Positions 21,201 through 36,200 of a stretch of DNA of 64,000 nt are shown in pieces (within the stretch, counting starts at the first letter, position 1; the number at the start of each line of letters is the position of its first letter). The stretch is taken from the NCBI GenBank assembly GCA_000149265.1, contig CH002721.1, positions 575,974 through 639,973 of the forward strand, in the 5' to 3' direction. A program made the position numbers and the translations under genes. Under the pieces are notes generated by a model. It made no database searches, had not been told where the DNA came from, and was given only the letters and a program-made list of their open reading frames with translations. Origin of the DNA: Ciona savignyi. Its lineage: Eukaryota; Chordata; Ascidiacea; Phlebobranchia; Cionidae.

Positions 21201-24200
21201 AATCAATTATAGATCGAAATTCGCCCTGGCACGGTTTCGGCGAAGTGGCCAGGTTGACTGGTTCTTCATTTAATTAATCCAAGCCCCAAAACAAAAGTCC
21301 TCGGCGGCGGTAGCAGAGGTCACGGTCCTTTGTCGGCTGCCCATGGACAGATGCTGCGAGACCGCTTCCTTCTCGGTACCGCCTCCTTTTATTCGGGCTA
21401 ACCCAAATCCCTTTATCCGTTGACCGATTTAGCCGAATTTGGTCAGGATTCACGAAACGCACACAGCCGTCACCGAACACGCTTAAAAAACACTTGACCG
21501 AGCTTCCCAGGACAGCGACGTGGCCATTGAGAAATGTGATCAATTACGGTTAACCTATCGTAGGACAATAGCTAAATGTACACACGGGGTGGGCGTCGTC
21601 AGCTAAAACCTGCCGCCGATACAAGTTGAACAACCATGAGTGGATGCGAGAGTTGTGCGAATAGTACATGGAGATGTTTCAAATACAATCAACCTCGTGC
21701 CAGTGCAAGGGTGATGGATTGATACTCCATTGGAAAGCGTACAACTCCAAACCAGTTCTACACAAAACGATGGGTTGCAAACGCGAGTTTTACACAGCGG
21801 CAATACAATTTGCTAAGTATTATTACTGAAAACGTAAATGGGAACAATTCAGTCTCGTCAAGGTAAATCCTTATCCAACACAAAGGACCAGAGTCTTGGA
21901 AGTGGAGACGGGTGCGATATCAAGTCGATTCTTGACCCGCGGATGACACCGGTTGTGTTTACATTTTCTAAGGGGTCTCGGGTATTGAAATGCGTCGGGT
22001 GTGTTTACATCTGCAGCAACTTACCGAATGAGACCGAAAAGCGGTCGGTCTTACAATGGGGGATGTATACAATGAGCGCTAATGAGAACGCAGTTGGAAC
22101 TCGCCGTCGGCCAGCGGTGCAACTGCGGAGGTGGGAGCGCGTCTAATTGCAAAAACAAACGGAAAAATCTTTGATCGCTGCCTGCCTGGCGTCCTTTTGT
22201 TCTAAGGGTCATAACTAACTCCGCATTGTGCGACAATCGACCCCCATTACAAGCGTGCACGTGCATTCTTGAAAATCCACGCCACAAAAGAGTGTTGGAT
22301 GTCGAACTGAGGTGATTATACTATGCGGTAAGACTTAAAAATCAAAGCGCCCGAAGATCTAAAAACAACGCCGTTTTTTCAACACTGTACTTACGGTTAG
22401 TATTTTAAAATTCATCTCTAAATGTTTGTTTCACTTGGAGAGGTGCTTGGTGTTAGTGTATGGTAATCCGAGTAGGCAAACACGGCATCTTCTATACGAC
22501 AACACGGTGACTTGGTAACTTGCGTGGTTATCCAAATATACGTCGATTTATTTGCTGAAATCCTCTAAGATGATCAGGGTACGTTGCAGATGGGCAAGTC
22601 AACTAATCTATGTCGTGTACACAGTCTGGAAGTTAAACAAGACCGGTGGATAACTGGAAATATCATGTCATTAACGTTAATAACACTCTTTCAAGTTCGC
22701 TAAACTCGAGTGCTGCTTATCGACTGAATGACTAAGACTAAAACAGACCGATCGTTGGTTCATATTCATTTAACCTTGCGTTCTCTGGTATTAACGTGGA
22801 AACCGAATTAGGGAGACGATGCAACGTCTAATTAACGTTGATTGACGATCTGGCTAACACGCTAGGGCTGGCCCTTATTGCTGTAATTACCTTGTCGGTG
22901 ACCGCACTTTGCCAACCAGCGCGCGGATATCTTAAAACTTTGACTATCGTCCCTACGTGGTAACTACGGAGACACACGAATGAAGCACGGCGGTCAGCTA
23001 TTTGCTTAATTAACAGTTTTCTACCTGGGAAAACTAGAAATTATACGTGACTAACTGAACTATATACGTGACCGACTGGGCCGCAGTGAAATATATTACC
23101 AAAGTATGATGGATAGACTTTCGATGCTGTCTTAGATCGGCGGCGGGCACAAGGCTACCGCAGGCCCGAAGACGACGTATTTACCTCTCGAGCGCATGCT
23201 CGCCCGACTACGCTATTAATAAATCCGTGTCATACAGCCTTACCTTATATTTTCCTGACTGATAACTCAAATTTGATCGAATACTATATAGTCCTCGCAA
23301 ATTTGTTTAACTCTGATAATGCTGATCTTCTCAGCGCGCATTGTCCACGGGCGGCTGTTGCCCGCGACCAGCAAGAGTCGAATAATGCGTTCGTTTCGGC
23401 GAGTCGTCGTCCTTGTTCAGTGAACTATTGACCGCGAGCGAGCGAAGAAAAAGGCAAAGCAGGGAGTGAGGAAAACAAAGCGACGAGAGAAGATTCGTCT
23501 CGCGAGCGATTTCCTCGCTTTGCAGGAAGGGAACATCGTGCCTGACACTCCTGTGGATGATACTCTACCTCGCACCTAATGGTGATTGCGTCAAGTGCGA
23601 TATACCGGGCAATCTATCAATGCAGTGAAATTGTAACTTTACACAACCGTTGGTGGGAACAAACAAATCATTGTGTGCTCAGCGTCTAAGGTTTCGAATA
23701 TACCTGAGCTAGTCTGTCTTCCATACACTAGTGTGTTCTAGAGAGAACTTCAACTCAACTGAGCCTTAGTACCAAGCAGGGCTTGTTATAAGGCGACTCT
23801 GGGTAAACAGTTCGGCATCTGTGGTTAAGATTACCGGAGACTGCGAACTGCAAGAGCGTCTTCGCTCCATCGAGTCAACACAGGGGTTTTTGGAGAGCGG
23901 CTTATCGTCGATTGTCTTATCACATCGAGATCCCAAATTAAACACTCTGCCAAGAAATCGAGTGTCAACGCGACCCTGTAGGGTGGAGGTGCGATGATAT
24001 TCAAAATTCATAAACACTGCTGGCGGAGACAGTGCATATCACCTGTCGCTTGTATCAACAACAATATACATCCCGGTTGCGTCCATTAGTTTGTTTAGAA
24101 GACGCGTTTCCGTTGCGACTTAGAAATCCACCTTGTGGTTTCAGTGGCTTGCCAAATGACCGTTGGATAAACATAATTGACAAAGGTCGGAGGTCGTAAC

Positions 24201-27200
24201 CGCAAACAGGTGTTGTATACAAAACATATTGCACAATTTCGGCCGAGACCTCGGCCGTGTAAACCGAGAAAATTAACCTTTAAATTATTCGAGTGCGGTG
24301 CGACATCCATATTCCAGGAAACAGCTCCGAGACGGATTCTAAATATACAACATTCATTTTTCGTTCACTGCAACGTTCAAAATTAGGGCCATTAGTTCGA
24401 GTTACGGCTCATAGGCTTGCGCTGACCACCCGTGATTCTAAGCCTAATGGCTGGCAGGTATGTTTGTACCGCCATCAAAATTAGCCAAACAGGGCTCCAG
24501 TCTGGAGATTTTACGGCGCATAAGACACGCGATAGTTCACAACCAAACTGGTAATTCACATCGCCTCATTTCATAACACACGCGTCTCTATAAGGGTGGA
24601 GATTTTAATAGACAATGTGGAACGAGTGCGACGATCAATAGTCGGTCAGTTTCAAGCATGCAACATGAACCCAATTAAACTGAATTCAACATTGATTTCC
24701 ATTCATTACTAAATCGATAGCCCGATAATCGCGATAAGCCGTGCGACAGTACACGTTTAAACGTTCCCACAGTTGAGAAAAGCCTTCCAACCATCAAACC
24801 ACGGTAAAAATAAACAAACTTGAAGTGTCTTAAAATGTTGATGCTGTTTTGAAGGTGGCAATTACGCCGCTATCATAACTATATCCAAAAATATATAAAA
24901 TACGAATCTAGATCAATGTTATTGGTTAAAACAGGAGCGTGTCGGTAGAACTGTCACGTGACTTTGGTTACCACAATGCGTTCACTGTTCAGGGAAGAAG
25001 CACATCGGCAATGAGTCAACTTGTACGAATTCTAAATATGAACACAATTAAATCGCGTGAATAGATGATCTCCAGCTCGGCAGTTGGTCTATCCATCAAT
25101 CCTGAGGCCGGACTCCCGCGAACTCGGATAAGTTTAACCAGAACCATTTGATACGGCTCGGCCGCCCGATATAGCGGTGGGATTCATAGAGTTTCGATCA
25201 TATTCGCAGAGTGCAACGCACGGGGTCGGATAAATATTGTTCGCGCCGGGCAGGCTAACAAATCGTGAAGAATGCGTGAGGTCAATCGTCATCTGCGGGA
25301 ACCAAGCCCAGTCCAAAGGTAGGCTGGAATCTGCAAGCTACACACGACGATACGCCCTCGGTCACCGCTCTGCCATATCACCAGCACATACGCGGTAAGT
25401 GTTTACAAAGCTGAGTTAATAAACCGGTACTATTCCCCGCTAATATAGTAATTATTGACAGGTTAACACCGGGTTATGGATACTACCCTTACCCTAGAGT
25501 TTGAGTGGAGAACACGGTTTCCTGTGGACAGTTTACGATTGGCGTTGAGTGGACGAGCGGCAATAAACGGCAACAACACACCCCAGCCGTCGCGTGACTA
25601 AGATATCTTCACAATTTCGCGGTCCGCATGTTCAAATATGCACGCGCGATTGTAATTGTTTCATCACACAGCAAGAGGTCCGGACGGCGGTAATTTGTTA
25701 TTCTCGGCGCAAAATAGCAATACCGGGCATAGCTTAAAGTCAAGTTTATTGTAATCTAACCACGACAATTATACGGGGTTCCGACTTAATTGATCGCTAA
25801 AATTCCATACAAAGTGCCAGCGAACTCTATCCCGTTGTCCTAAGCCATATTCAATCTGAAAACTGGCAATTACAACACGGTGTTCTACGGTAATAACTAC
25901 CCGGGGATACAATAAGCTTATCACAGTGGCGCCCTGATCTGGAAATGAGGTGATAAACAGTGGGAACGATTGTATATATTGGTTTAGCTTAATCGCAAAT
26001 TAAAATTTCAGAGGAAAATCCCTTGCTTATTAAGCGATTATAGATTCCCGAAGCCTTAACTAATCATCGGTGTTCACTGAATGAGATATGAGATCTCAGC
26101 GTTTACCTCAAGCCCTTGGGTTCTCACGTCCAGTACCCGTTCGCGGAGCCACGGACGAAATAATCAGAGCTTGTCAGCCAAGCAGGAAGCCAGCAATTAG
26201 ACCTGCTTCGAGGTTGAGAAGTTGAAGGTCGCAGACGACTACACTTCTCCTCTCGCAGCAGCGATAATTAGAAGCGCGTGTTCCGTGTTACGAGGTTTCC
26301 GCTCAAATCTTGGAACTCGCGCCTTCCATTCAACAAAAGGCGACTCAACAATTAGCGCCGCGAGATTTGTCTGGGTTGATTTGGGTTCGAAACCACCAAA
26401 TACAAAGAAACGATACAAAACCAAGTCTCTATTTGCTTACGACAAACGGCGTTTTTCGACGGGTAATATTGTACGTGATACCGGTGCTTAATTAGTCGAC
26501 TCCCAATCAGTTTTATATGATATGTCTTCAGTCCAAAACAAATAATTTATCGCTTTAAGCAAATAGCAAAAACAAGTTTTGAGATAAATGAGTTTCCGGG
26601 AAAAAACAAACCACACAATAACATATGGAGAAGCCGACGTATGTTGTAAAATCCGCACTGATTTGACCGATTACTCACGCTGTTTGATAACTTTGAAAGG
26701 CAACATGCGCAAACCAAACAATGTCGTAAAACAAGTATACGACTTAAAATGAGCCGGTAATGCTGGAAGCACACTAAGCGCTCGACTTTGCGCAGCAGGG
26801 GAGCTTTGAACAACGTCCCTTGACGTGTGACTACGTCAGAAAGGGCTCGTTGTGAACTCACAACAGGGAGATATACATATTTGATAAAATTGAAAGAACA
26901 GGAATCCTACACGGTTCTGTTTACAAGTTATTCAACACCCAAGCTCACATAACCGCTATTAGTGGTTTGGTGAATCATCGCCGATGCTCATTTCAAGATT
27001 TATGACAACGTTTTGCGGCAAAATTTGCAGGCAATAACAACACACAGATGAAAGTATAATTACCATAAAAACCGCGATTAACATTTCTCATTTAAACTTA
27101 TGGTAATATAATAAACAATTCTGTAGTATAGTAACAAAACAACTGGAGTCGTAAGGGATGCTTTGGAAATTGGATCCTAATAATAAAGTAATATCAACCT

Positions 27201-30200
27201 TGTCGCGTCGAATAGTTGTTTCGAATTGGCAGCGAAGAGGCTAAATATGGCACACTAAGCTCACAAATTCGCGATGTTCCGAGCACTTGAGATTAGCGGC
27301 AGACCGCGACCCCACGACGAGAGAGAATTTGAGACGAGATTGATACGACCCGTAGCCCCTTGTTGTACCAATGACACTGACTCGGGTGTTACACACCACA
27401 GAGAGTTGAGTGACTGACAGGTAAGTCAAAGTGGGCTCGAAAAAAGCAAGAAATGTAATTTTAGCGGAAAAGCTTTTACAGATGTCGACCTATTAGCTCT
27501 AAACCTATCCATAATGGTTGCAGATGCGACTGGTTTGAGTATTATTCGTATTGGCGCCAGATTATTAGGAGAAGGGATCCTTATATAAACAGCAATATAA
27601 TATCCGGTAACTTTTGTTATCCAAGTTATTGGGCGGGTGGATATATGAATCACCGTAAGCTACAAAAGCTGTAAACTGCCCCCTAACGAAGCTTTTGAAA
27701 GCTTTAATTCCATTGAGAAACGACGCGAGTATCCACACATTTCGCAAATTGTTGTTTTTGCAGAAACCATGGGGGCCCCGCGTCGCGGCCAATTGAGCGA
27801 TGTAAACAAAGAGGGACACGCGATGCCTTTGAGCCTTCCGGTACTACGACGCTATCGCATCATACACCGTGACAGGTTAAGTCGGAATTAGACAGCCTTA
27901 AAAACCGCCGTTTCTGTTTTTCCGGCTGTAGTAATGTATTGAAGGCGTAGATTGCATTTATGGACATGTGTACACAGCTTGCCTGCGGAAGTGTACAAAT
28001 CGGATTTTTGCTTTATCTGATTCGTGGCTCTTTTGTTAAGGGTCCTATTAAACGGAAATCTAAGCGAAAATCACGACTTGTATCATGACAAAGTGTTTAT
28101 TTTCCCCACTATACCAGTTACTTTAGAAAGTTAAAACTCCAAACGGTCGCGGTTGGAGATTCTTAAGAATTTTAATCGAAGTTGCCGCTTCCCGGGTCGA
28201 AGTTAATTAGCGACATTTTTGTTCCCATACACCGCAACGGGGACCATAATTGGTTCATTCCATCAGTCATAATTTGTACCTTTGGGTTCAATATTAACTC
28301 GCCGGCGGCACAGGTTAGCCACGGAGCTGTGGGAACCAGCTCTTGATTGGCGCGAGATACCAAGCAGTGGTCGACATCACTTGACCAGGTTCACTTAATT
28401 GTGATCTTGATGCCACAGTTTGATCAACCAGCGGCTTCCACTTTAAAGTATGACGTCTGATAAATTACCAAGAAGATGTGTATTCATTATTTTAACGCCG
28501 TTATTCAAGGCATATTAGGTTCCGCTATCTTATCCGCAAAACGGAATCACGCGTCTTGTTTTTCTTGGCATGAGAAGTTCTCAATCGGACAAATTGGATG
28601 CGAAATAAGCTCAAATGAGGCCAGTTTTTTAGAAATTTCCAATTACGTGACTAAGAGGCGTCAATTAAGTGCCATTTTCGCTATTTTTGTAGTCGCATGC
28701 AAAGTCAGGTGACTGCCGAAAACTATGTTATTTACTTGTGTGTCAGAATAAAATTGAAATTTAATGACGACTTTTATTGCGCAAATAACCCGCAAAATAT
28801 AAGTGTGACTTTTCCCGGTCTATAGGACCCTTTAATTTTGTGGCAATGTATGTTTTTTCTCTTTTGTCACTGAATTTTTGTGTCTATGCTTTGGAGCAAG
28901 TTTATACAGAGCACAATAGTTCAGACAATAAATATCAAATATACATGGATTAAAACATGATGACAATGTAAATTCCATTCAGCAAACTTGAATCTCACAA
29001 TTTAAGCAAATTTCTAGTTAAAACACTTCATCTCCTATTTGACCACAAATTTGTTTTGAGTGTAGTGTTTATAAAGATCTGCTTGATCATAAAATATCTT
29101 AAATCTGCTATCAGTTCAAAAATAGCCTTTTCCAACAACAGTCGCTGGACCTGTGTTAGATGCGGTGTCTGGAAGCTCAATTACTTTACCGCTAATCCTT
29201 ATATCAGACTGCCTTTCTCGACACTGCGACACATTCCAAGAACTTGTAGGCGGCAAGCCACTTTGGATTTAAAAGTTTTCGAGATAAATTTAGCGAAGAA
29301 AACATGAAATTATATTAGACTTCAAGAGCAAGGTGTAACGCTTAAAACATATTTCTTTTCAACAAACATAGAGCATACTTCTATTAAAGTAATCATTGGA
29401 AAGTGACTTAAAAACAGTTCATATCTTCTTTGGTTCCAAGCATAAAGTTATGTGCAGTGCAATAACTTCTATTTGGAATGAAACTTCATGAAAAAACATT
29501 GCTTTGAGCGGGATAAGTTGGCAAAACTTAAAACAAAGTGTAATTAATTATAGAGTTCAATAGGAAATGAGAAGTTTTTGTAAGCACCACAAGCTAACCG
29601 GATACTTCATACAGGTTTTCTTGGTTGCGTGCGCTCAACCTCAGCCCATTGTTTGTAAATCTGTCGCCTAGACAAGCGCCTGAGTGTATATTTATCGTAT
29701 AAACCATCCAATATTGGTATCATAAATCAACTATGCGGAAGACTCGCTTCACCTGCGCTGTAAGAGCATTGCCAACGTGTGTTTGGTTTCCGGGACGATA
29801 TACACTGTTTGGTCTCATGGTGGTATGGAAAGTACTCGCAGTAGAGACCAAGATGAAAGCGGCTGTGTGTATGGGTACGTGTCGACGGAGAACCATCGTA
29901 CCCGACGCGACCAGGAAGAAACTGGCGTCGAGCTGCAAGCGCGGATGACGGAACGTCACATGCTGTGCGATTTGCTTTCGCGCGTGCTGATACAGCCACA
30001 CAGGTCGCATTGTTTGATCACAGTTTCCTAACACTGGTCTCTGATCACACGCAGTTGTACCGATTCGCTACTTGAAGACAGCGCGTGTGCGACCCTCCCT
30101 CCTATTGATTGAGTGGATTGAGCAAGGGGACTGTCCACCGACCGCACGGCGATGACGAGGTAAATTAAACTGGCCCAGCACAAAAAATGCGGGGAAAGGG

Positions 30201-33200
30201 GGGACTGTTTACCTTGGACGCAACTGCAAAGCTATGATGAGGTGCGCTTAACAAGCATAACGTAAACAGTTTTGATGTGGCCCCGTGTTATCTAGGCCAT
30301 AGCGAAATCCTGCTGTGTTTTCCCTACCACCACGTACTCACTGACGATGAGGAACGAGCTTGAAACTCGAGTTGCTATTTTTCATGAATGTGAGATAAAG
30401 TAAACGGTGTCTTTATCCGGAAAATTTCGATTGCGACATATAGTAAGCGGAACGAAGCGTAGTTCGGGCCCGACTGAAGCTGATCTGCTTTGTAACAACG
30501 AGCTTTAGCAAAAGTATCTTTTACGCATATCGTATTTCTTACAGGTCAACACAGCGAGAACCACGTTCAAGACACCGTACACAGTTCATGACGCACTTGC
30601 CCGCCGATTTGGTGCAATGAACACGAGCTTAACACAAGGGGACACATGAAACAACGGCTCCGCTGTAATATATACTTTCACAGACAATCTTCGCGAGATT
30701 GCTTTGATATCCATAAATTGAGATTCGAATGAAGATAATGTACATAGGAATCGTGGAATCGAGTGGTTATGTTTTTCCCACACATATCAACGGCACTATG
30801 CTTGTTGAAATAAAGCTTTGAGAAACGAACCCAAAGGTTGATTCTATTTTTGATGTCAGCCACAAAAACCAGTTACCATGTAGCAATACTTGTACACGAC
30901 ACCTTCACAAGATTGCGGTAGGTTGTCAGGCGTATAAAATATACCGGGGTAAAGTGAGAACGGAGCAATAAATCCGCACCAATTATGTTAAAGAGTAAAC
31001 AAGTCAGGCAGTTTATAGCAGGCTAAATATTTATAATTCTGACAGGCCGCATACAAATTCACCTTGTCAGGAGCATATTGAAGCAAAATTTACAATTTTA
31101 ATTACAAATTAATACAACAAACCGCGTTCTGCCTAAAGTACATTTTCCCCGAGCGAAAAGTTAATAATGGTTGGGAATTTTGAATAGGCATGCCTGGGAA
31201 CAAATGGTTAATTACTTTTCGAGACAAAGACGACCTTGTGAGATGTCACACTTGTCATCCACATTTATGTTCTATAAACTAAAACACATACGATTACCAC
31301 GGAATGAAATAGTAGCCTACGAATTCCAGTACATCGTTGTAATAAATTATGCCTGGATAAGCAAATATGGGCTCATTACACAGATGGTTGGTATTTATCG
31401 TCCGGGTAGCTTTGATGGCAAAGTGATAAAATTGAGCAGCACAGTCCACCTGGTCAATCGGACATCAAAATGTGGGTTTAGGAGATAGCCTACATATGCA
31501 CGGTGTATGCTGACGTGTTGTATTTATACAGTACCGTGCAATTGCGATTAAACTGTATCGTAAAATAAATGCAGCTGGCGCAGTTCGACAATGCAAAGTT
31601 TGTATAAAAATGTCAACAATTCACAGTGAATCCCGATAAACATTGGTGTGTGTGCAGAGAACGAATATCCATCAAGTTGACGTCGGTCAGTCAGATATTT
31701 GGAATTTATAAAATCCACGCTGATCCGATAATGGTAAAGTCGGGTTTAGATGATGTAACCATTGGTCCCGTATATATTTAATGGCTTAACCGTGTTCAAT
31801 GCAAGGCGCTTTCAAATGATTATCAGAATCCAAAAATAACCCCTTAGTTCGGGCTAAGGAGTAATATATAAGACGACAAGCTTTTACATGTTATATTTTT
31901 TAGTAGGCTAGATGTGAACCCAAAACCTCTGGATTTCTCACTAAATCCGTCGCTGGCGTTATCTGCTCGGCCGCGCAAACACTCTGGAAACTTTACAAAT
32001 TGTTTTCTTTGGGCTGAGTTTGAAATCCACAAAGACATTGTTTTTACAACAGTTTTTTTTACCTAATTACGTTTCCAACTGCTGACGGGCTCTTTACTAT
32101 AATCGCTCGTGTATGGAATTGATGTGTGTATTGGTTGCGTTAGCTATATGCGGCCACGCGACCGTATTAAAAACTTTACAACAACATTTATTACAGCGAC
32201 ATACCACGCCAGCCTGACACCAAGCGGTTATAAAACCGCAAAGTGAAAGAAACTGTCGTTTTAGAGGCGCCAGTGTCTGAGGACAAGTGCCGAGTAGAAG
32301 CTAATGGAATTAGACAAAGGATAGAATCAATTGCTGGTGGATATTGCCGAAAACACACAGCCGGCATAAAACCAGCACAGCTTGTTTGTAATTGTCGACC
32401 ATAAAACAACGAACCCAGCTAGCACATACTGCCTCTCACGCGAAGACCCGATTCCACAAATAAAATGCACGAAACAGAAACCGCAAATTCGCGATAGAAA
32501 GTCGAGTAGAAAGGCAGTGGAATCTGCGGCGATCTGGATTGAGTAAATATTATGCAACATTTCACGCAAGAAAGGAGGATTTTCAGTTACAATGATCCTC
32601 AATGAGAGATTTGTGGAAACAAGTCCACAGAACTGTGTTCTAAGTCAACACTTTGCTGAGCGTAAATAACTCAACTCGGGCCGTTCACTATTTAAGCGCT
32701 TTCTCTATTTTGTGGAGCGAATAAATTATGTAAGAACGGCTAGGGTTGAACGACCCAGTCCAAGGACTAATAAGGCGTGTTTGATAATATTGACTCTTGG
32801 CCGCCAGCGACGTCCGAAAGGAAATCGAGAGATGTCATGATTCGCAAATTTGAAATGCTCCCTGCCGATTATTAAGTTGGTTAGGTCTATATCTCAATTG
32901 TTTGTGCGCGCGCCGGCAACTTGGAGAGATCTGCGCAAACATTTCAATCTTAGAAGCACAACTCGGACCTTCTGTCAAGAGTTTCGTTTGATTCGCCATC
33001 GATCTCGATACCCACGTAAGTGCTACTCTTGCACTTTCAAGGAGCGCACACAATTAAATGAACCTAATTCGCAGCCCAGAATTTTCAAACTCTAGTATAA
33101 TCAGCTCTTGTGCTTTATACGCTTACAAGCATTCAAAGATCACATGAATTTGGAAATAAATATTATAAAATGACAATGAACAAGACCTTAAGTTTTGGAA

Positions 33201-36200
33201 GTCTAAAAATCGGTTGCCTTTTATTTTTCTGAAGTTTATATATAGCCTATAACGGGCATATTATATAGAAAAACAATTGTAGTAAACAACAATGACGTAC
33301 AAATAGCAAATAAATAGCCATTTTACAACAAAAGTTCGTGACAGAACCGGCTAGAAAAACATGTTTTGAAGCGCTTGTTTTAGTGGAAATGCCATATACT
33401 GCAAATGGTATTTCCTTAGATCATATCAAACTTTAAACGCACCCAGCTTAAGTTTGTACCTTCCCGACAAACAATTCCAAATAAATCCATTCGATTGACG
33501 AGAGAGCGGAAAACCTGAGGTGAATTGAGAATAACATAGGGAGATGTGGAGATGAGAGACGTTTCCTTCAATCAGATATGATGGGTGCCGCGGAAAACAA
33601 CATGCTTCGCAGAGAGATGTTTTAAGCATCACACCTCCTTAGAAAGATCAGATAACATCTCATTAGGCTTATATCGCTGTTTTGTCATCGGATCAAAGCT
33701 GTTCAGTTGGCTGGCGACTTCACAACCGTGTTTCTGATGATCGGTACAGCGGCACTTCTCTTTCAAGCTTTATTTGACCTATCTATTTCCGTGTTAAAGG
33801 GCTTAAAAGCATTGGATCTACTGGTCAATAAATATAATTTATATAAATTACAAATGCACATATCCGACATCACTCTATAATTTAAAATCGACACCTAATC
33901 TAATTTAAAAAGAGCTATACTGAAAATGTTTGACATTTGTTCTTTCGATTCCGCCTAACATGATGTGTAGACGGGATGTCAGGGCAAATTATAAATCATC
34001 ATCAAACGCACCGCTTGCTCCGTTTTCTAGTTCTAACGCTCCGATAGCTGCCTGTATCATGCAGCCGTAATGCGAATCGTTTCATTATCCCCCAATTAAT
34101 CACCAGGCGTTGTGTCGTTTCTGGAAGCTATAACGTTTCGGAGTTCTCGTTTGTTTATGGCAGCAACACCACCCCTCGCATGTTTACACAGAATCTCAGA
34201 CCAGACTATTAATCAGGTATCTGGTAATAGCGATACGAGTTTCAGCAGACGGTCTTCGGTTGTTGCAGCAACATGACTTTGGTTTGCACGAGCACAGACC
34301 TAGAACGACCCTGGATTCCGGTACGGTATCTAATATTTTGCAGGAATTCTTTAAACGACAAAAAGGAATGTAAAGAGTAAAATCGAACTTTCGTATCCCA
34401 AATCCGAAAAATACTGCCGGATGCACTCAAGCGCGTGGAAAAGTGGACAGTTAGAATGGAGTTGGTTTTGAAGCACGGGAAATGTAACAAAATGTTCTTG
34501 GTCAAATTCCGGACAATGAAAAGAAGAATAATTGGCCAAGGATCACTTGAACACGCATCGTAGCCCTTGCGGAAACTTTTTTCTATGTCAAACGTTTTGA
34601 AACCAACCATTGCTGAGATTTGGTGGATATAAGCCAACTTTTTAGTAATTGTGGGGTTTACGACTAGGGCGGCGTACAGATTTTGTAAATGTTTTAACAG
34701 CAAATACCATCGTTCGTATTTTCAGGTTTTGCGTATTTAATCATTGTAATGGGCGGCCCGAAATGGCCCACACGTTTTACTACGTTCAAATACGAACAGG
34801 CGAGGTTTTCTAACCGCCGTCACCAACCTTGTTTGTCATACAAGGCAAGGCAAACGAACATAACGCAAATTATGCAAAGGTTTTTACAAATTTTGTTTTT
34901 GATGTCGCACTTTAACTTAGCCTTGTTTGCATAGCTGTGACTTTTGCCCGGAAAGGAAGCCGGTGGCCGCCTGCTTCAAAGGTTTAATGTGATTAGAATA
35001 GCGGTGATATATCCATCAAAATCGCTTGATTTATAAGTAATGACAAAATGTGTCGTTTTACAAGCTACTTAATGCTTTAACAAACACACCGGTCGGGCTG
35101 CTGTTAAATTATGGTTAGAACAACAAACGTTAAATGCTATTACTAATTTTATAGTCATTTACCAAAGTATATTATGGGAGGTGGCGGTAATGTTTATTTA
35201 AATACAATTGTGTGGGCTATTGTAAACTTGGCTCGATTGTAAAGTTTATAACAAGAAATGCGTGCTTTTAGCGTTTGTTTCCAAAGTTGACAATATGTGT
35301 TTGAGGCGTCGGGACGTCTGCTTGTGTGTGAATAGGGCAGTTCAATCACAACGGACAGCCAGACAGCAAAGTTCGTATGAACTGGAAAGAAAGTTTATTG
35401 GGCAATAAACTTTGCTTTGCGTCTCGCCGAAACTCAGTCTCCTACACTTTTACGCAAAGCCTGACAATTAACTCCGACAAGTTACCCGCTAGTGAATACA
35501 TGATGATGCGTAAAGGAGACGTTTAAAAACGCAGGGCGAATTTAGTTCATTTAAAATAAAACAACGAATTCGGATGCGATGACAATCTAACGCACATAAA
35601 AGAAACGGAACTGACTCAAAGCTATCCCGGCTGGTGGGAGATCAAAATAATCAAAGATGCCGAACTCTTGGTTACAAATTAGGTTAAGTCGGGATGCAGC
35701 ATAGGACGATCAGCGCCTGTTTCCGGCTGAGTGGTCATCATTGTTCCTATGTCCCGGGAGGGATGATACACGCTGAGTCAGAATCGTGGTTTTAACACTA
35801 TTACTGATGTGCATTGGATTAATACTCTCTATCATCGCTCTGACCGCCTTCTGACCTTTAAAGTCTATTTTAAGTTGCGGCCAATTTAATTTTAATTGTG
35901 AATTAAAATCCCACCCTCAAAACGCATGGTCAATAGATATATGGATAAGCCTTTAATAGAAGTAAGCGTGGATAATACGAGTTGAATGGAAAGTATCGGT
36001 TTGTTGCCAACGGAGTGATTGGTCATTTTCACGTGTCGGCAATCGAGTTTTGCAGCTGAGTGTTACTCTCCAAATCAATAAACTAACTCCGTGATAATGA
36101 TCTTTTTGAGGTTGAAAGAATCATTTCTGTTTGGCACCCCAACACACTGGCCAGCTAGAAAGAAGGGCAACCACTTTATCAAGCTGCCGATCTTTGCACG

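Noticed and set aside
21274-21543. Minus-strand frame with DKGIWVSPN, resembling PDZ EGIFVSK
   Set aside because: No GLGF loop upstream and no PDZ-like continuation; the match is too short.
28172-28363. Minus-strand frame ending [11 protein letters not shown] at a GTACAA donor, considered as the PDZ1 exon before VNG
   Set aside because: Phase fits and AAGELIL resembles the PDZ turn, but the segment is three residues short and the rest of the frame has no PDZ resemblance.
29720-30034. Several overlapping open frames on both strands
   Set aside because: The frames are open because the region is CpG-rich with few TA-containing codons. None resembles a known protein, and the splice sites are poor.
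34242-34703. 153-codon minus-strand ORF
   Set aside because: No recognisable domain and unusual composition. It lies in the PDZRN first intron without good flanking splice sites.
13000-35000. CRISPR arrays, bacterial operons or phage genes
   Set aside because: No regularly spaced repeats or bacterial-type gene clusters. Introns and animal protein families exclude a prokaryotic source.
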